Of a DNA stretch of 23,579 nucleotides, positions 13,544-20,959 are shown piece by piece. The stretch is from Thermoanaerobacteraceae bacterium (GTDB taxonomy: Bacteria > Bacillota > Desulfotomaculia > Desulfotomaculales > Ammonificaceae). A program made the translations under genes and the position numbers. Numbering within the stretch: position 1 is the stretch's first letter; every line of letters starts with the position of its first letter. Location of the stretch: assembly GCA_030016455.1 (NCBI GenBank), contig JASEJH010000001.1:1595-25173 (forward strand), in the 5' to 3' direction. Under the pieces are notes generated by a model. It saw only the letters and a program-made list of their open reading frames with translations. It had not been told where the DNA came from and ran no database searches.

Positions 13544-14176
13544 GTGTTTGTACGCGACTGCATGACCGCCAACCCGATTACGATCACCAGGGATACCCCG
13601 ATATTTCAGGCGCTGGAAATCGTTCAGAACCGGAAGATCCGCCACCTGCCGGTGGTGCGGGACGGCAAACTCATCGGGTTGGTGACCGAACGGGGGCTGT
13701 TGAAGGTTTCTCCGTCACCGGCATCCACTTTAAGCGTTTACGAGCTCAATTACATCCTGGCCAAGGTTACGGTGGCGGAAGCCATGATCAAGGACCCGAT
13801 CACCGTCGGTCCCAACCTGCCCATCGAGGAAGCCGCCCTGCTGATGCGGGAGCACAAGGTCGGGTGCCTGCCGGTGGTCGAAGGGAACAAGCTGGTAGGT
13901 ATCCTCACGCAGACGGACATGGTCGAGGCACTGGTCAACCTCTTCGGCTTGCGCAAAGCCGGTTCCAGAGTGGTCATCGAGGTGAGCGACCGGGTCGGGG
14001 TGCTGAACGAGATTACCGCTTTGTTCAAGGAGAAAAACGTCAGCATCCGCAGCCTGGCCACTTTCGAACGCGAGCCGGGAATCTACCACCTGACCTTCCG
14101 GCTGGGTATCGCGGATGCACGGGAACTGAGCGCAGAAATAGAGAAATTAGGGTACAGGGTGATTTCCGTCAGTTAA
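13544..14176 (+). CDS. CBS-CBS-ACT domain protein (AcuB-like)
   Basis: 210 residues from GTG 13544 with AGGAGG at 13531-13536. Two CBS motifs: the first from MFVRDCMTANPITITRDTPI through IRHLPVVRDGKLIGLVTER (read as MFVRDCMTANPITI and IRHLPVVRDGKLIGLVT), the second from VAEAMIKDPITVGPNLPIEEA to VGCLPVVEGNKLVGILTQTD (VAEAMIKDPITVG and VGCLPVVEGNKLVGILT). An ACT domain follows from about residue 145 (VVIEVSDRVGVLNEITALF). This order is that of AcuB-type proteins. Known: CBS pairs bind adenine nucleotides and ACT domains bind small ligands such as amino acids, so it is probably a ligand-sensing regulator. Its partner is unknown. The SCIFF gene starts 15 bases after its stop. Confidence 0.9.
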   Translation: MFVRDCMTANPITITRDTPIFQALEIVQNRKIRHLPVVRDGKLIGLVTERGLLKVSPSPASTLSVYELNYILAKVTVAEAMIKDPITVGPNLPIEEAALLMREHKVGCLPVVEGNKLVGILTQTDMVEALVNLFGLRKAGSRVVIEVSDRVGVLNEITALFKEKNVSIRSLATFEREPGIYHLTFRLGIADARELSAEIEKLGYRVISVS

Positions 14177-14191
14177 AGGGGGCGAGCAGGA

Positions 14192-14326
14192 ATGGGTAAG
14201 CACATCAAGACCGTCATCCCGGGGAGGGAGATGCCGCGGGGGGGCTGCGGCGAGTGCCAGGCATCCTGCCAGTCGGCTTGCAAGACTTCCTGTACCGTCG
14301 GAAACCAGTCCTGCAAGCAGAAGTGA
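14192..14326 (+). CDS. scfA: SCIFF ranthipeptide precursor (six cysteines in forty-five)
   Basis: 44 residues from ATG 14192. The N-terminal leader is MGKHIKTVIPGREMPRGG; the core has cysteines at 19, 22, 26, 30, 34 and 41, in GCGECQASCQSACKTSC then TVGNQSCKQK. This is the near-invariant SCIFF pattern of Clostridia. Known: the partner radical-SAM enzyme makes thioether bridges from cysteine sulfur to non-alpha carbons of nearby residues, which gives a ranthipeptide. Proposed roles in other Clostridia include cell-cell signalling; it is not settled. Its maturase follows after 178 bases with a possible attenuator between them. The gene lies 15 bases after the CBS-ACT gene and so is likely co-transcribed with it. 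Confidence 0.95.
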   Translation: MGKHIKTVIPGREMPRGGCGECQASCQSACKTSCTVGNQSCKQK

Positions 14327-14398
14327 AGTCCTGAACCGGGGCGAGCCGGTAGACCTTCGGCAAAAAGAGTTTCTGCCGGGTAGAACGGAGGCGGGTCA

Positions 14399-14421
14399 AG
14401 AGTGGACGCGCCCTCTTTTTT
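14399..14421 (+). terminator. attenuator candidate between the SCIFF peptide and its maturase
   Basis: AGAG-T-GG (14399-14405, one bulged T) pairs with CC-CTCT (14411-14416), followed by TTTTT (14417-14421). A partial stop here would yield more peptide mRNA than maturase mRNA, as is common in RiPP clusters. A second small stem CGGCA/TGCCG lies just upstream in 14358-14380. Confidence 0.45.
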
Positions 14422-14504
14422 CTCCGGCGGACTGCGCCCGTTTGTGGGGCTGGTTGAGAAACGCGGCACGTTCAGCAGGAAGTAACCTGCGGGGGTGGGT
14501 GACC

Positions 14505-15833
14505 ATGGTTCACTGCTTCAAGATGGGCGGCCAAAAGCTAATTTTTGACCCGGTGAGCGGGGGATTGCACGCGGTGGATGGCGTGGCGTGGGACCTCATT
14601 TCTTCCCTTGCAGAGGGCAGGCCCCTTCCGGCGGGTTACCCCCCGGAGGCTGTGGCCGAGGTACTTCAGGAGGTAGAAGAACTCCGCGCGGCGGGTTCGC
14701 TTTTCACCCCCGACCTGGGCCGGGAGCATTATGCGCCGCCGGTTTTTGCGCCCAAGTCGCTGTGCCTGATGGTAGCCCAGGAATGTAACCTGCGGTGCAC
14801 CTACTGCTTCGGCGGGGAAGGTACGTACGGCGGCGGAGGCCTGATGCCGGAGACGGTGGCATTTAAGGCGGTTGACTTCCTCCTCGCCCATTCGGGCTCC
14901 GTCCGGGCGGTGGAAGTGGACTTCTTCGGCGGCGAGCCGCTCTTGAACTTCCCCGTCGTCACGGCCGTTGTGGATTACGGTCTGGAGAAAGCACGGGCGC
15001 TGGGCAAGGAAATCTCCTTCACGCTGACCACCAACGCCGTGCTTTTGGACGAAGCCAGGGCCTGTTTTCTGCTGGAAAGAGGGATCAACGTAGTGTTGAG
15101 CCTTGACGGGCGGCGGGAGGTGCACGACCGCTTCCGCCGGTTTCCCGACGGCTCCGGGTCTTACGACCGGGTGCTGGCGAATGCCCGGCGGTTCTTCCTC
15201 GAGTGGGCGGCTGCGCCCCGGTCCTCTTACTGCTATGTCCGGGGCACTTTTACCCGGGAGAACCTGGATTTCACCCGGGATTTTCGCCACCTCGCCGACC
15301 TGGGATTCACCGCCGTTTCGCTCGAGCCGGTGGTAGCGTCGCCGGCGGAGCCTTACGCCATCCGTGCAGCCGACCTGGCCGCAGCCGAGGCCGAATACGA
15401 GCGGCTCGTGGAGGCTTATTTGGACTTCCGGCACCGGGGGAAACCGGTACGCTTCTTTCACTTTGAGCTTGATCCCGCCGGAGGCCCCTGCCTGACGAAG
15501 CGCCTCACAGGTTGCGGGGCCGGGTTTGCCTACCTGGCGGTGGGGGCCGACGGACGGCTTTACCCCTGCCACCAGTTCGTCGGAACGGAGGAGTTTTCTC
15601 TCGGCGACCTCGAGCGGGGCGTTGCCCGCCCCGGGCTGGTAGAGGCCTTCCGCCGGGCCCACGTTTACAACAAGCCCTGCGTGCATTGCTGGGCCCGGTT
15701 CTTCTGCGGCGGGGGATGCCATGCGGCGGCCCATGCTGCGACCGGCAGCATCCTGAAACCTTCTGAGATCGGCTGCGCACTGATGCGCAAGCGGTTGGAG
15801 TGCGCTCTTTATGCGCTCGCGGCGTCAGCTTGA
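14505..15833 (+). CDS. scfB: SCIFF radical-SAM maturase (thioether-forming)
   Basis: 442 residues from ATG 14505 (MVHCFKMGGQKLIFDPVSGG), the family's standard start; an in-frame TTG at 14442 adds only non-family residues. GGGGGTG at 14491-14497 is a fair ribosome-binding site. The first ~80 residues form the peptide-recognition region (HAVDGVAWDLISSL). The radical-SAM cluster motif CNLRCTYC gives C94, C98 and C101, followed by VEVDFFGGEPLLNFPVV. The C-terminal SPASM domain begins near C337 (GCGAGFAYLAVGADGRLYPC) and ends CVHCWARFFCGGGCH, supplying two auxiliary [4Fe-4S] clusters. Homologous to characterised CteB. Reaction: SAM-dependent Cys thioether formation on the SCIFF core. Confidence 0.95.
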   Translation: MVHCFKMGGQKLIFDPVSGGLHAVDGVAWDLISSLAEGRPLPAGYPPEAVAEVLQEVEELRAAGSLFTPDLGREHYAPPVFAPKSLCLMVAQECNLRCTYCFGGEGTYGGGGLMPETVAFKAVDFLLAHSGSVRAVEVDFFGGEPLLNFPVVTAVVDYGLEKARALGKEISFTLTTNAVLLDEARACFLLERGINVVLSLDGRREVHDRFRRFPDGSGSYDRVLANARRFFLEWAAAPRSSYCYVRGTFTRENLDFTRDFRHLADLGFTAVSLEPVVASPAEPYAIRAADLAAAEAEYERLVEAYLDFRHRGKPVRFFHFELDPAGGPCLTKRLTGCGAGFAYLAVGADGRLYPCHQFVGTEEFSLGDLERGVARPGLVEAFRRAHVYNKPCVHCWARFFCGGGCHAAAHAATGSILKPSEIGCALMRKRLECALYALAASA

Positions 15834-15853
15834 AAAAGCAGCAAAATGGGGCG

Positions 15854-15879
15854 CTTGTTCGAAAAAATGGTCGAACAAG
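15854..15879 (+). terminator. hairpin after the SCIFF maturase gene
   Basis: CTTGTTCG (15854-15861) pairs with CGAACAAG (15872-15879) around a 10-base loop, 21 bases after the stop. The immediate downstream sequence lacks a U-tract; six T residues come only at 15896-15901. It is a probable but atypical terminator. Confidence 0.5.
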
Positions 15880-15915
15880 GGTCAGGAACCGGGTGTTTTT
15901 TGACGATTTTTGTTC

Positions 15916-15943
15916 TTGGAACCAGGTTGAATAATGATATAAT
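15916..15943 (+). promoter_or_regulatory. sigma-A promoter of the M23 peptidase gene
   Basis: TTGGAA (15916-15921), 16-base spacer, perfect TATAAT (15938-15943) with extended -10 TGA at 15935-15937. It gives a leader of about 100 bases. Confidence 0.8.
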
Positions 15944-16049
15944 TAGTTAAATATGCTATTACTGGTTGCTGCGTGTCGTACCTTCACCGCGTTGTTCTAG
16001 GCAAAGAGCGGCGGCGAAAGCGTTGTTCTGGAAGACGGAGGTGAAGTTT

Positions 16050-17786
16050 TTGCCGCAAAAAGAGGCGTTAGTTGCACAACGCCCTGGAGAGCGAAAAAGC
16101 TCTAAGATCCGGGAAATAAAGAGACAGATTTTGGGGGCAGGGGTAGTGGTTGTTTGCGTGCTGGTTTTGATGCGGGAAGCGTTGTCGGGTTCGGTGCGGT
16201 GGGTGGCAGGTATAGCAATAAGTCTGTGGCAGCAGAGATTGAAAAAACCGTTTTCGGTTGCGGCGGCCGGCCTGGTCTGGGTGCTGAGTCTTTTCAAAGA
16301 AACCTCTTCCACTTCTAAGCGGCAGCTTGCGGTCCTGGGGGGCAAGCTGTGGCAGCGGTCGAAGGAGTGTCTTGCGGCGGTAGGGGTGGTTCTCTGCCGC
16401 GCGCGGAATCTGTTTGGAGGGGTTCTGGCCGGCAGGTTGCAACGTCCTCCCGGTCCGAACCGTGTGTGGCAGCGGGAATTAAAAGAGCACCTTTTGGTGG
16501 TGGGAGCGGCTGTCGGATGTACGGCGCTGATCTTTTACTGCGCCCTTGGGGGCTGGCTGGTGGAGGCGGGCGGTGAGCCCGTGGGTGTGGTCAAGAAGCG
16601 GGTGGTGGCCGAGAAAGTGGTTGAAGAACTCCTGGAAGCCCGGGAGACCCTCCTGGGACAGCCGGTCAAGCCGGAAGAGGAAGTTTCGTACCGGCGGGTC
16701 CGGGTGTTCCAGAACCAGTTCCTGACGGCGGAGGAACTCAGGACGCGCTTGGAGGACCGCCTGCACCTCTACACCGAGGCCGCGGTGGTATGCGTGAACG
16801 GGAAGGAGCAGTTCTACTTTAAGGACACCCGCACGGCCCAGGCCTTCCTGCATTCGGTACGGCAGATGTATGCGGTCAAACAGGACCAGCCGGCCTCCTT
16901 CGGGGAAGAGATCCAGGTGGTTGTCTGTGAGGTTCCGGCGGACCGGTTGACCAGTGTGGAGGATGCGCTGTCGGCCGTGCGCCGGGGCATAGAGGAAAAG
17001 TGGCGGTATATAGTAAAAGAAGGGGATAACCTCTGGAATATCGCCGCCGCCCAAGGACTGAGTGTGGAGGACGTAATCGCGGCCAATCCGGGGATAAACC
17101 CCGACCGGCTCTCGATTGGCCAGGTCATCAGGCTGCGCCGGGAAAAACCCCTTCTGACGGTAATCCAGCAGTATGAGGTCGCGAAGATCGAGCCGATCCC
17201 CTTTCCCCGGGAGATCCAGTATGACCAGCAAATGCACCGGGGCCAGGTGAAGATTGTCAAGCAGGGCCAGCCCGGGAAGAAGGAAATCACTTACCGGGTG
17301 ACGGTGGAAAACGGCGTCGAGGTGAACCGGGAGGTTATCGCAACGCGCGAACTTTCCCCACCGGTAAAACAGGTCGAGCGGCGGGGAAGCAGGTACCTTT
17401 TGGCGTCGCGTGGCGAGGGACGGGCAAACCTGGGTTGGCCGATCTCCGGACCCATACTCTCCGGCTACGGGATGCGCTGGGGGAGAATGCATACCGGTCT
17501 GGATATCGGAGCCGGCTACGGGGCGGCGGTGAGCGCTGCCGGCAGCGGTACGGTTATCCGGGCGGGATGGTACAGCGGGTATGGACATACGGTGGATATT
17601 GACCACGGTGACGGCGTTGTCACCCGGTACGCACACCTTTCGAGGATCGATGTGGGTGTGGGTGAGGTGGTAGGGCGCGGCCAAATCATCGGCGCGGTAG
17701 GTTCGACCGGACACTCTTACGGCCCCCACCTCCATTTCGAGGTGATCGTCAACGGTGCACCCCGCAACCCACTGCAGTACCTGTAA
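16050..17786 (+). CDS. membrane-anchored M23 endopeptidase with LysM and G5 domains
   Basis: 578 residues from TTG 16050, six bases after GGAGGTG (16037-16043). Hydrophobic stretches near residues 28-42 (ILGAGVVVVCVLVLM), 52-60, 68-78 and 148-170 (LLVVGAAVGCTALIFYCALG) suggest a membrane-embedded N-terminus that is long for the family. LysM spans about residues 320-363 (YIVKEGDNLWNIAAAQGLS), and a G5 domain about 366-445. The C-terminal M23 domain (~470-578) has the zinc and catalytic residues intact: H481 and D485 in HTGLDI, H560 and H562 in HLHFE. Known: such proteins cut peptide cross-bridges in peptidoglycan, and LysM-G5-M23 architectures occur in sporulating Clostridia. It is preceded by a good promoter and followed by a strong terminator. 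Confidence 0.92.
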   Translation: MPQKEALVAQRPGERKSSKIREIKRQILGAGVVVVCVLVLMREALSGSVRWVAGIAISLWQQRLKKPFSVAAAGLVWVLSLFKETSSTSKRQLAVLGGKLWQRSKECLAAVGVVLCRARNLFGGVLAGRLQRPPGPNRVWQRELKEHLLVVGAAVGCTALIFYCALGGWLVEAGGEPVGVVKKRVVAEKVVEELLEARETLLGQPVKPEEEVSYRRVRVFQNQFLTAEELRTRLEDRLHLYTEAAVVCVNGKEQFYFKDTRTAQAFLHSVRQMYAVKQDQPASFGEEIQVVVCEVPADRLTSVEDALSAVRRGIEEKWRYIVKEGDNLWNIAAAQGLSVEDVIAANPGINPDRLSIGQVIRLRREKPLLTVIQQYEVAKIEPIPFPREIQYDQQMHRGQVKIVKQGQPGKKEITYRVTVENGVEVNREVIATRELSPPVKQVERRGSRYLLASRGEGRANLGWPISGPILSGYGMRWGRMHTGLDIGAGYGAAVSAAGSGTVIRAGWYSGYGHTVDIDHGDGVVTRYAHLSRIDVGVGEVVGRGQIIGAVGSTGHSYGPHLHFEVIVNGAPRNPLQYL

Positions 17787-17822
17787 ACGGGGCAAGGAGG
17801 ATGTGGCGGCGGGGATAGAAAA

Positions 17823-17850
17823 TCTGGCGGGGGAGCCAGAATTTTTTTTT
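17823..17850 (+). terminator. Rho-independent terminator after the M23 gene
   Basis: TCTGGC (17823-17828) pairs with GCCAGA (17835-17840) around GGGGGA, followed by one A and nine T residues (17842-17850). Confidence 0.88.
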
Positions 17851-17881
17851 GGTCCAAGCGGGTCTACTTTTTCACCGGTTA

Positions 17882-17890
17882 TGATATACT
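17882..17890 (+). promoter_or_regulatory. extended -10 promoter of the TPR-protein gene
   Basis: TGATATACT: a TATACT -10 box at 17885-17890 with the TGn extension. No good -35 box stands 16-18 bases upstream. It lies directly after the preceding terminator. Confidence 0.55.
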
Positions 17891-17972
17891 TATGGCGTGG
17901 TGAAGATGAACAGGCCCCAGCATTCACCGGTTGCCGGTTCCAGAAGAACGGTTTCCTAGGGGATTCAAGAGG

Positions 17973-18527
17973 ATGCTTTCCTTTAGAGCGCGAAGAAAAT
18001 GGATTAAGGGCGTTTTCTGGGTGTTGACGATTGCCCTCGGGGTGGGTCTTGTCGGGTCCTCGGTCTTCTGGACCTCTCTGCCGGACGAACCGGTGGCGGA
18101 AACTGAAGCGCACCAGCAAGACTCGTTGGACGGCCAGATTGCGAGGGCCGTTAAGCGTGAGGATATCGGAACCCTGCTCCTGATTGCGCGTCAGTGTGCC
18201 GACGGCGGCGATATCGAGCGCGCGGAAACGGTTTACCGCAAGGTTTTGGACCTCGCGCCGGACAACATGGCGGCCCGGTTGAGCCTGGTGGAGCTTTATT
18301 TTACCAACAACAACTATGAGAAGGCGCTGGCCGAGGTGGAGGCGATTCTGAAGAAAACGCCGGACCACCAGAAGGCGCTTTATTACCGGGGGCTTATCCG
18401 GGGCTTCGGGCAGAAAGACTATGCAGGGGCGGTGGCCGATCTGAAGCGGTACGTCTCCCTTGCGAAAAGCGGGCGGGAAGTGGAAGAAGCCTTGCAGTTG
18501 ATCGAGGAATGGTCTGCCAAGCAATAG
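17973..18527 (+). CDS. membrane-anchored TPR-repeat protein
   Basis: 184 residues from ATG 17973, with AGGGG at 17958-17962 as ribosome-binding site. An in-frame TTG at 17931 would add 14 residues and has no site ahead of it. A basic N-terminus (FRARRKWIKG) and one membrane segment at about residues 13-32 give an inside-basic anchor. The rest is two to three TPR-like helical hairpins (AETVYRKVLDLAPDNMAAR, NNYEKALAEVEAILKKTPDH, KDYAGAVADLKRYVSLAK). TPR units bind partner proteins; the partner is unknown. Its position between two envelope genes suggests a scaffold at the outer face of the membrane. Confidence 0.8.
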   Translation: MLSFRARRKWIKGVFWVLTIALGVGLVGSSVFWTSLPDEPVAETEAHQQDSLDGQIARAVKREDIGTLLLIARQCADGGDIERAETVYRKVLDLAPDNMAARLSLVELYFTNNNYEKALAEVEAILKKTPDHQKALYYRGLIRGFGQKDYAGAVADLKRYVSLAKSGREVEEALQLIEEWSAKQ

Positions 18528-18579
18528 GGCCAAATCCGTCATGCACTTATTACCACTATGAAAGTTAGTCAGCTTCTCG

Positions 18580-18585
18580 TATAAT
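18580..18585 (+). promoter_or_regulatory. possible -10 box before the peptidase-MA gene
   Basis: Perfect TATAAT at 18580-18585, 23 bases before the start codon, without a recognisable -35 box at the usual distance. It could be an activator-dependent promoter or chance. Confidence 0.35.
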
Positions 18586-18607
18586 TAACTATCAAGGAGG
18601 AGCTGGC

Positions 18608-19477
18608 TTGGCAGGCTTGGAAAGTGTAAAGCAGCAAACCCAGCAATTCCGGCGCAGCTGGTTTCTTATCTGCGGTTGTATTATCATCGGATACCTGCTG
18701 TTAAGAATTCCTGCTTGTGCGCGGATACCTTTCGGCGAGGTCCTGCGGGAGATCAACGTACGCCTGGTTCCCGTGCGCTGTCTCGGTTTTCAAAAATTGT
18801 CCGGTGATTACAGCGTTGTTTACTTTCCGCGGGGCCAGGAAGAGGAGGCCAGGCTGGTCCTGAAAGGGGCGGAACAGTTTTTTCCCGAGGTGGCAGCGGT
18901 ATTCGGGTTGGACCTGGAGCGGCGGGTGCCGGTGGTGATCTGCAGGGAGCAAGAGGAATTGAATCGCCTTTTCGGCTGGCCGGCCGACGAAGGAACAATG
19001 GGTGTTTACTGGGCCGGGACGGTATGGGTTTTGAGCCCCTCCTCTTGGATCGAGACGGCGGACGGGGCCGCGCGGGAGGAAGAGTTTTTCCGTTCCGGAC
19101 CGATAGTCCACGAGGCGGCACACCTGATGGTTGATTACCGAACCCGCGGGAATTACCCGCGCTGGTTGACGGAGGGATTGGCCCAGGAGGTAGAAGGGCG
19201 GTTGGTGGGCTTCTCCTTTGACCCGCCGCAGGAGGTCGTCACCTGGTATCCTTTCTTCATGCTGGAGCAGTTTGACTCTTTGCCGGACCAGCGGGTGGCT
19301 TACTACCAGTCCTTTTTGATGGTGCAGTATCTCCTCCGCCATGGCGGCGAAGCGGGGGTGGCAGAGTTGCTTGCAATGCTTGGGCAGGGCCAATCGTTCG
19401 ATCAGGCACTGGAAGGAGTTATGGGATACGGCGTTTCAGAATTCGAGGCCAGATTTTTCCGCAGTCTTTCGCAATAG
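18608..19477 (+). CDS. membrane-anchored zinc metalloprotease (peptidase MA-like)
   Basis: 289 residues from TTG 18608, seven bases after AAGGAGG (18594-18600). One N-terminal hydrophobic segment at residues 17-34 (WFLICGCIIIGYLLLRI) acts as anchor or uncleaved signal. The zinc motif HEAAH gives H168, E169 and H172; WLTEGLAQE supplies a likely third ligand, E189. This HExxH...TEG arrangement is the peptidase-MA-like (gluzincin) pattern. The substrate is unknown and probably extracytoplasmic. It ends 24 bases before murA and may be co-transcribed with it. Confidence 0.85.
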   Translation: MAGLESVKQQTQQFRRSWFLICGCIIIGYLLLRIPACARIPFGEVLREINVRLVPVRCLGFQKLSGDYSVVYFPRGQEEEARLVLKGAEQFFPEVAAVFGLDLERRVPVVICREQEELNRLFGWPADEGTMGVYWAGTVWVLSPSSWIETADGAAREEEFFRSGPIVHEAAHLMVDYRTRGNYPRWLTEGLAQEVEGRLVGFSFDPPQEVVTWYPFFMLEQFDSLPDQRVAYYQSFLMVQYLLRHGGEAGVAELLAMLGQGQSFDQALEGVMGYGVSEFEARFFRSLSQ

Positions 19478-19501
19478 AGTACGGAGAACGGGGGATCACA
19501 G

Positions 19502-20800
19502 TTGGCCCAAAAAATCATCGTGCGCGGCGGCCGGCCGCTTAAAGGGCGGGTGAGAGTAAGCGGGGCCAAGAATGCCGCCTTGGCTATTCTGTGTGGCGCA
19601 ATTCTTGCCGAGGAAAGCATCGTTCTCGATAACATTCCCAACATCAGTGACGTCCAGCATATCATTCAGGCCATAACCTATCTTGGAGCGCGGGTTGTCT
19701 GGCGCAAGGATGACGCCCTCTCCGTCAGTGTTTCCGCACTCAAATCACGAAAAGCTCCCTATGAGCTGGTGAAGAAATTACGGGCTTCCAACCTGCTTTT
19801 GGGGCCGGTTCTTGCGCGCTGCGGCGAGGTCCGCATCCCCCTGCCCGGTGGCTGCAATATCGGCATCCGGCCGATGGACCTGCACTTTAAAGGGCTCAGC
19901 GCCCTGGGTGCGCAAGTTACCATCGAAAGAGGCTACATCTGGGCGCGGGCGCCGCGTTTGTACGGGGCCCAGATTTACCTGGATTTTCCAAGTGTCGGCG
20001 CTACGGAAAACATCATGATGGCCGCCTGTCTGGCTGAGGGGCAGACACTGATCGAAAACGCGGCCAAGGAACCGGAGGTTGTGGACCTGGCAAATTTTCT
20101 GAACGGCATCGGCGCCCGGATTTTTGGTGCCGGAACGGACGTGATCCGGATCGAGGGGGTGAAAGAACTCGGACGCCGGATTCATTATTCCGTAATCCCC
20201 GACCGGATTGAAGCCGGTACCTTTATGGTGGCAGCGGCGGCGACCGGCGGGAAAGTGAAGATTGAAGGAGTGATTCCGCGGCACATTCAGCCGCTCACGG
20301 CCAAGCTGCGCGAGATTGGCGTGGAAGTCGTCGAAGGAGAAGACGTGTTGTGTGTCAAGCGCACGCAGGAACTGCGGCCGGTCAACATCAAGACGATGCC
20401 TTATCCCGGTTTCCCCACGGATATGCAGTCTCAGGTGATCGCCCTCCTTACGGTTGCTTCCGGAACAAGTGTGGTCGTGGAGAATATTTACGAAAATAGG
20501 TTTCAGGTTGCCCAGGAACTCCGGCGGATGGGGGCGAAGATTAAAGTGGAGGGGCGGGCCGCAATTGTGGAAGGCGTGCCGCAGCTTTGCGGGGCGCAGG
20601 TACGGGCAACCGATTTGCGGGCGGGAGCAGCGCTGGTAATCGCCGGCCTGATCGCGGAGGAAGAAACAGAGGTCAACGGAGCGGAACTCATCTACCGGGG
20701 TTACAAGGATTTCGAAAGGAAGCTCGCCGGTCTGGGCGCAGATATCAGGACTTTCACTGTGGCCGGCGAGAAAGACGTGGCCGGGAAAGAAAAAAAGTGA
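19502..20800 (+). CDS. murA: UDP-N-acetylglucosamine 1-carboxyvinyltransferase MurA
   Basis: 432 residues from TTG 19502 with GGGGGAT just upstream. Catalytic K23 and N24 lie in VSGAKNAALAI, and the active-site cysteine C118 in PLPGGCNIGIRP is present, so fosfomycin sensitivity is expected. Other landmarks are FPSVGATENIMMAA and YPGFPTDMQSQ. Known: it transfers enolpyruvate from PEP to UDP-GlcNAc, the first committed step of peptidoglycan synthesis. Firmicutes often have two copies; which one this is cannot be told here. No gene lies immediately downstream. Confidence 0.97.
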   Translation: MAQKIIVRGGRPLKGRVRVSGAKNAALAILCGAILAEESIVLDNIPNISDVQHIIQAITYLGARVVWRKDDALSVSVSALKSRKAPYELVKKLRASNLLLGPVLARCGEVRIPLPGGCNIGIRPMDLHFKGLSALGAQVTIERGYIWARAPRLYGAQIYLDFPSVGATENIMMAACLAEGQTLIENAAKEPEVVDLANFLNGIGARIFGAGTDVIRIEGVKELGRRIHYSVIPDRIEAGTFMVAAAATGGKVKIEGVIPRHIQPLTAKLREIGVEVVEGEDVLCVKRTQELRPVNIKTMPYPGFPTDMQSQVIALLTVASGTSVVVENIYENRFQVAQELRRMGAKIKVEGRAAIVEGVPQLCGAQVRATDLRAGAALVIAGLIAEEETEVNGAELIYRGYKDFERKLAGLGADIRTFTVAGEKDVAGKEKK

Positions 20801-20812
20801 TTGGTCAAGGAA

Positions 20813-20833
20813 GGAATATTCCGAGGCGCCTCG
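20813..20833. repeat. two abutting perfect palindromes after murA
   Basis: GGAATATTCC (20813-20822) and CGAGGCGCCTCG (20822-20833) share one base. The second could fold into a hairpin but has no U-tract. Possible operators for a dimeric regulator, or a processing site. Confidence 0.6.
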
Positions 20834-20877
20834 AATAATAGCATAACATAAAGATTTTGGGAGGGAATCCGGGAAGG

Positions 20878-20917
20878 TTGTAATGGTGCCGCCGGCAGTC
20901 ATATTTTAGGTAAAATA
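20878..20917 (+). promoter_or_regulatory. candidate promoter with an inverted-repeat operator
   Basis: TATTTTA (20902-20908) and TAAAATA (20911-20917) are perfect inverted repeats two bases apart. The region also supplies -35-like TTGTAA (20878-20883) with an 18-base spacer to TATTTT (20902-20907). A dimeric repressor or redox regulator bound here would block initiation. Likely start of the transcript reaching the ferredoxin/dsr genes. Confidence 0.45.
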
Positions 20918-20923
20918 CAGAAG

Positions 20924-20959
20924 CTGTGGCGGTGCCGCAGGGATGGTTGTTTTGCCCTG
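20924..20959 (+). other. pair of competing hairpins in the leader of the ferredoxin-dsr region
   Basis: CTGTGGC (20924-20930) pairs with GCCGCAG (20934-20940; one G-U). CAGGG (20938-20942) pairs with CCCTG (20955-20959). The two stems share 20938-20940 and exclude each other, as in a switch. Confidence 0.4.

Noticed and set aside
13335..13565. Possible 76-codon gene
   Set aside because: It spans the terminator and promoter of the CBS-ACT gene, overlaps that gene's start and matches no family.
14538..15734. Minus-strand open frame of 398 codons
   Set aside because: Antisense to the SCIFF maturase, with no recognisable motif or ribosome-binding site.
16479..18542. Minus-strand open frame of 687 codons
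   Set aside because: It lies antisense to the M23 and TPR genes, which have clear motifs, and runs across their terminator and promoter. No domain is recognisable; long antisense frames are expected at high GC.
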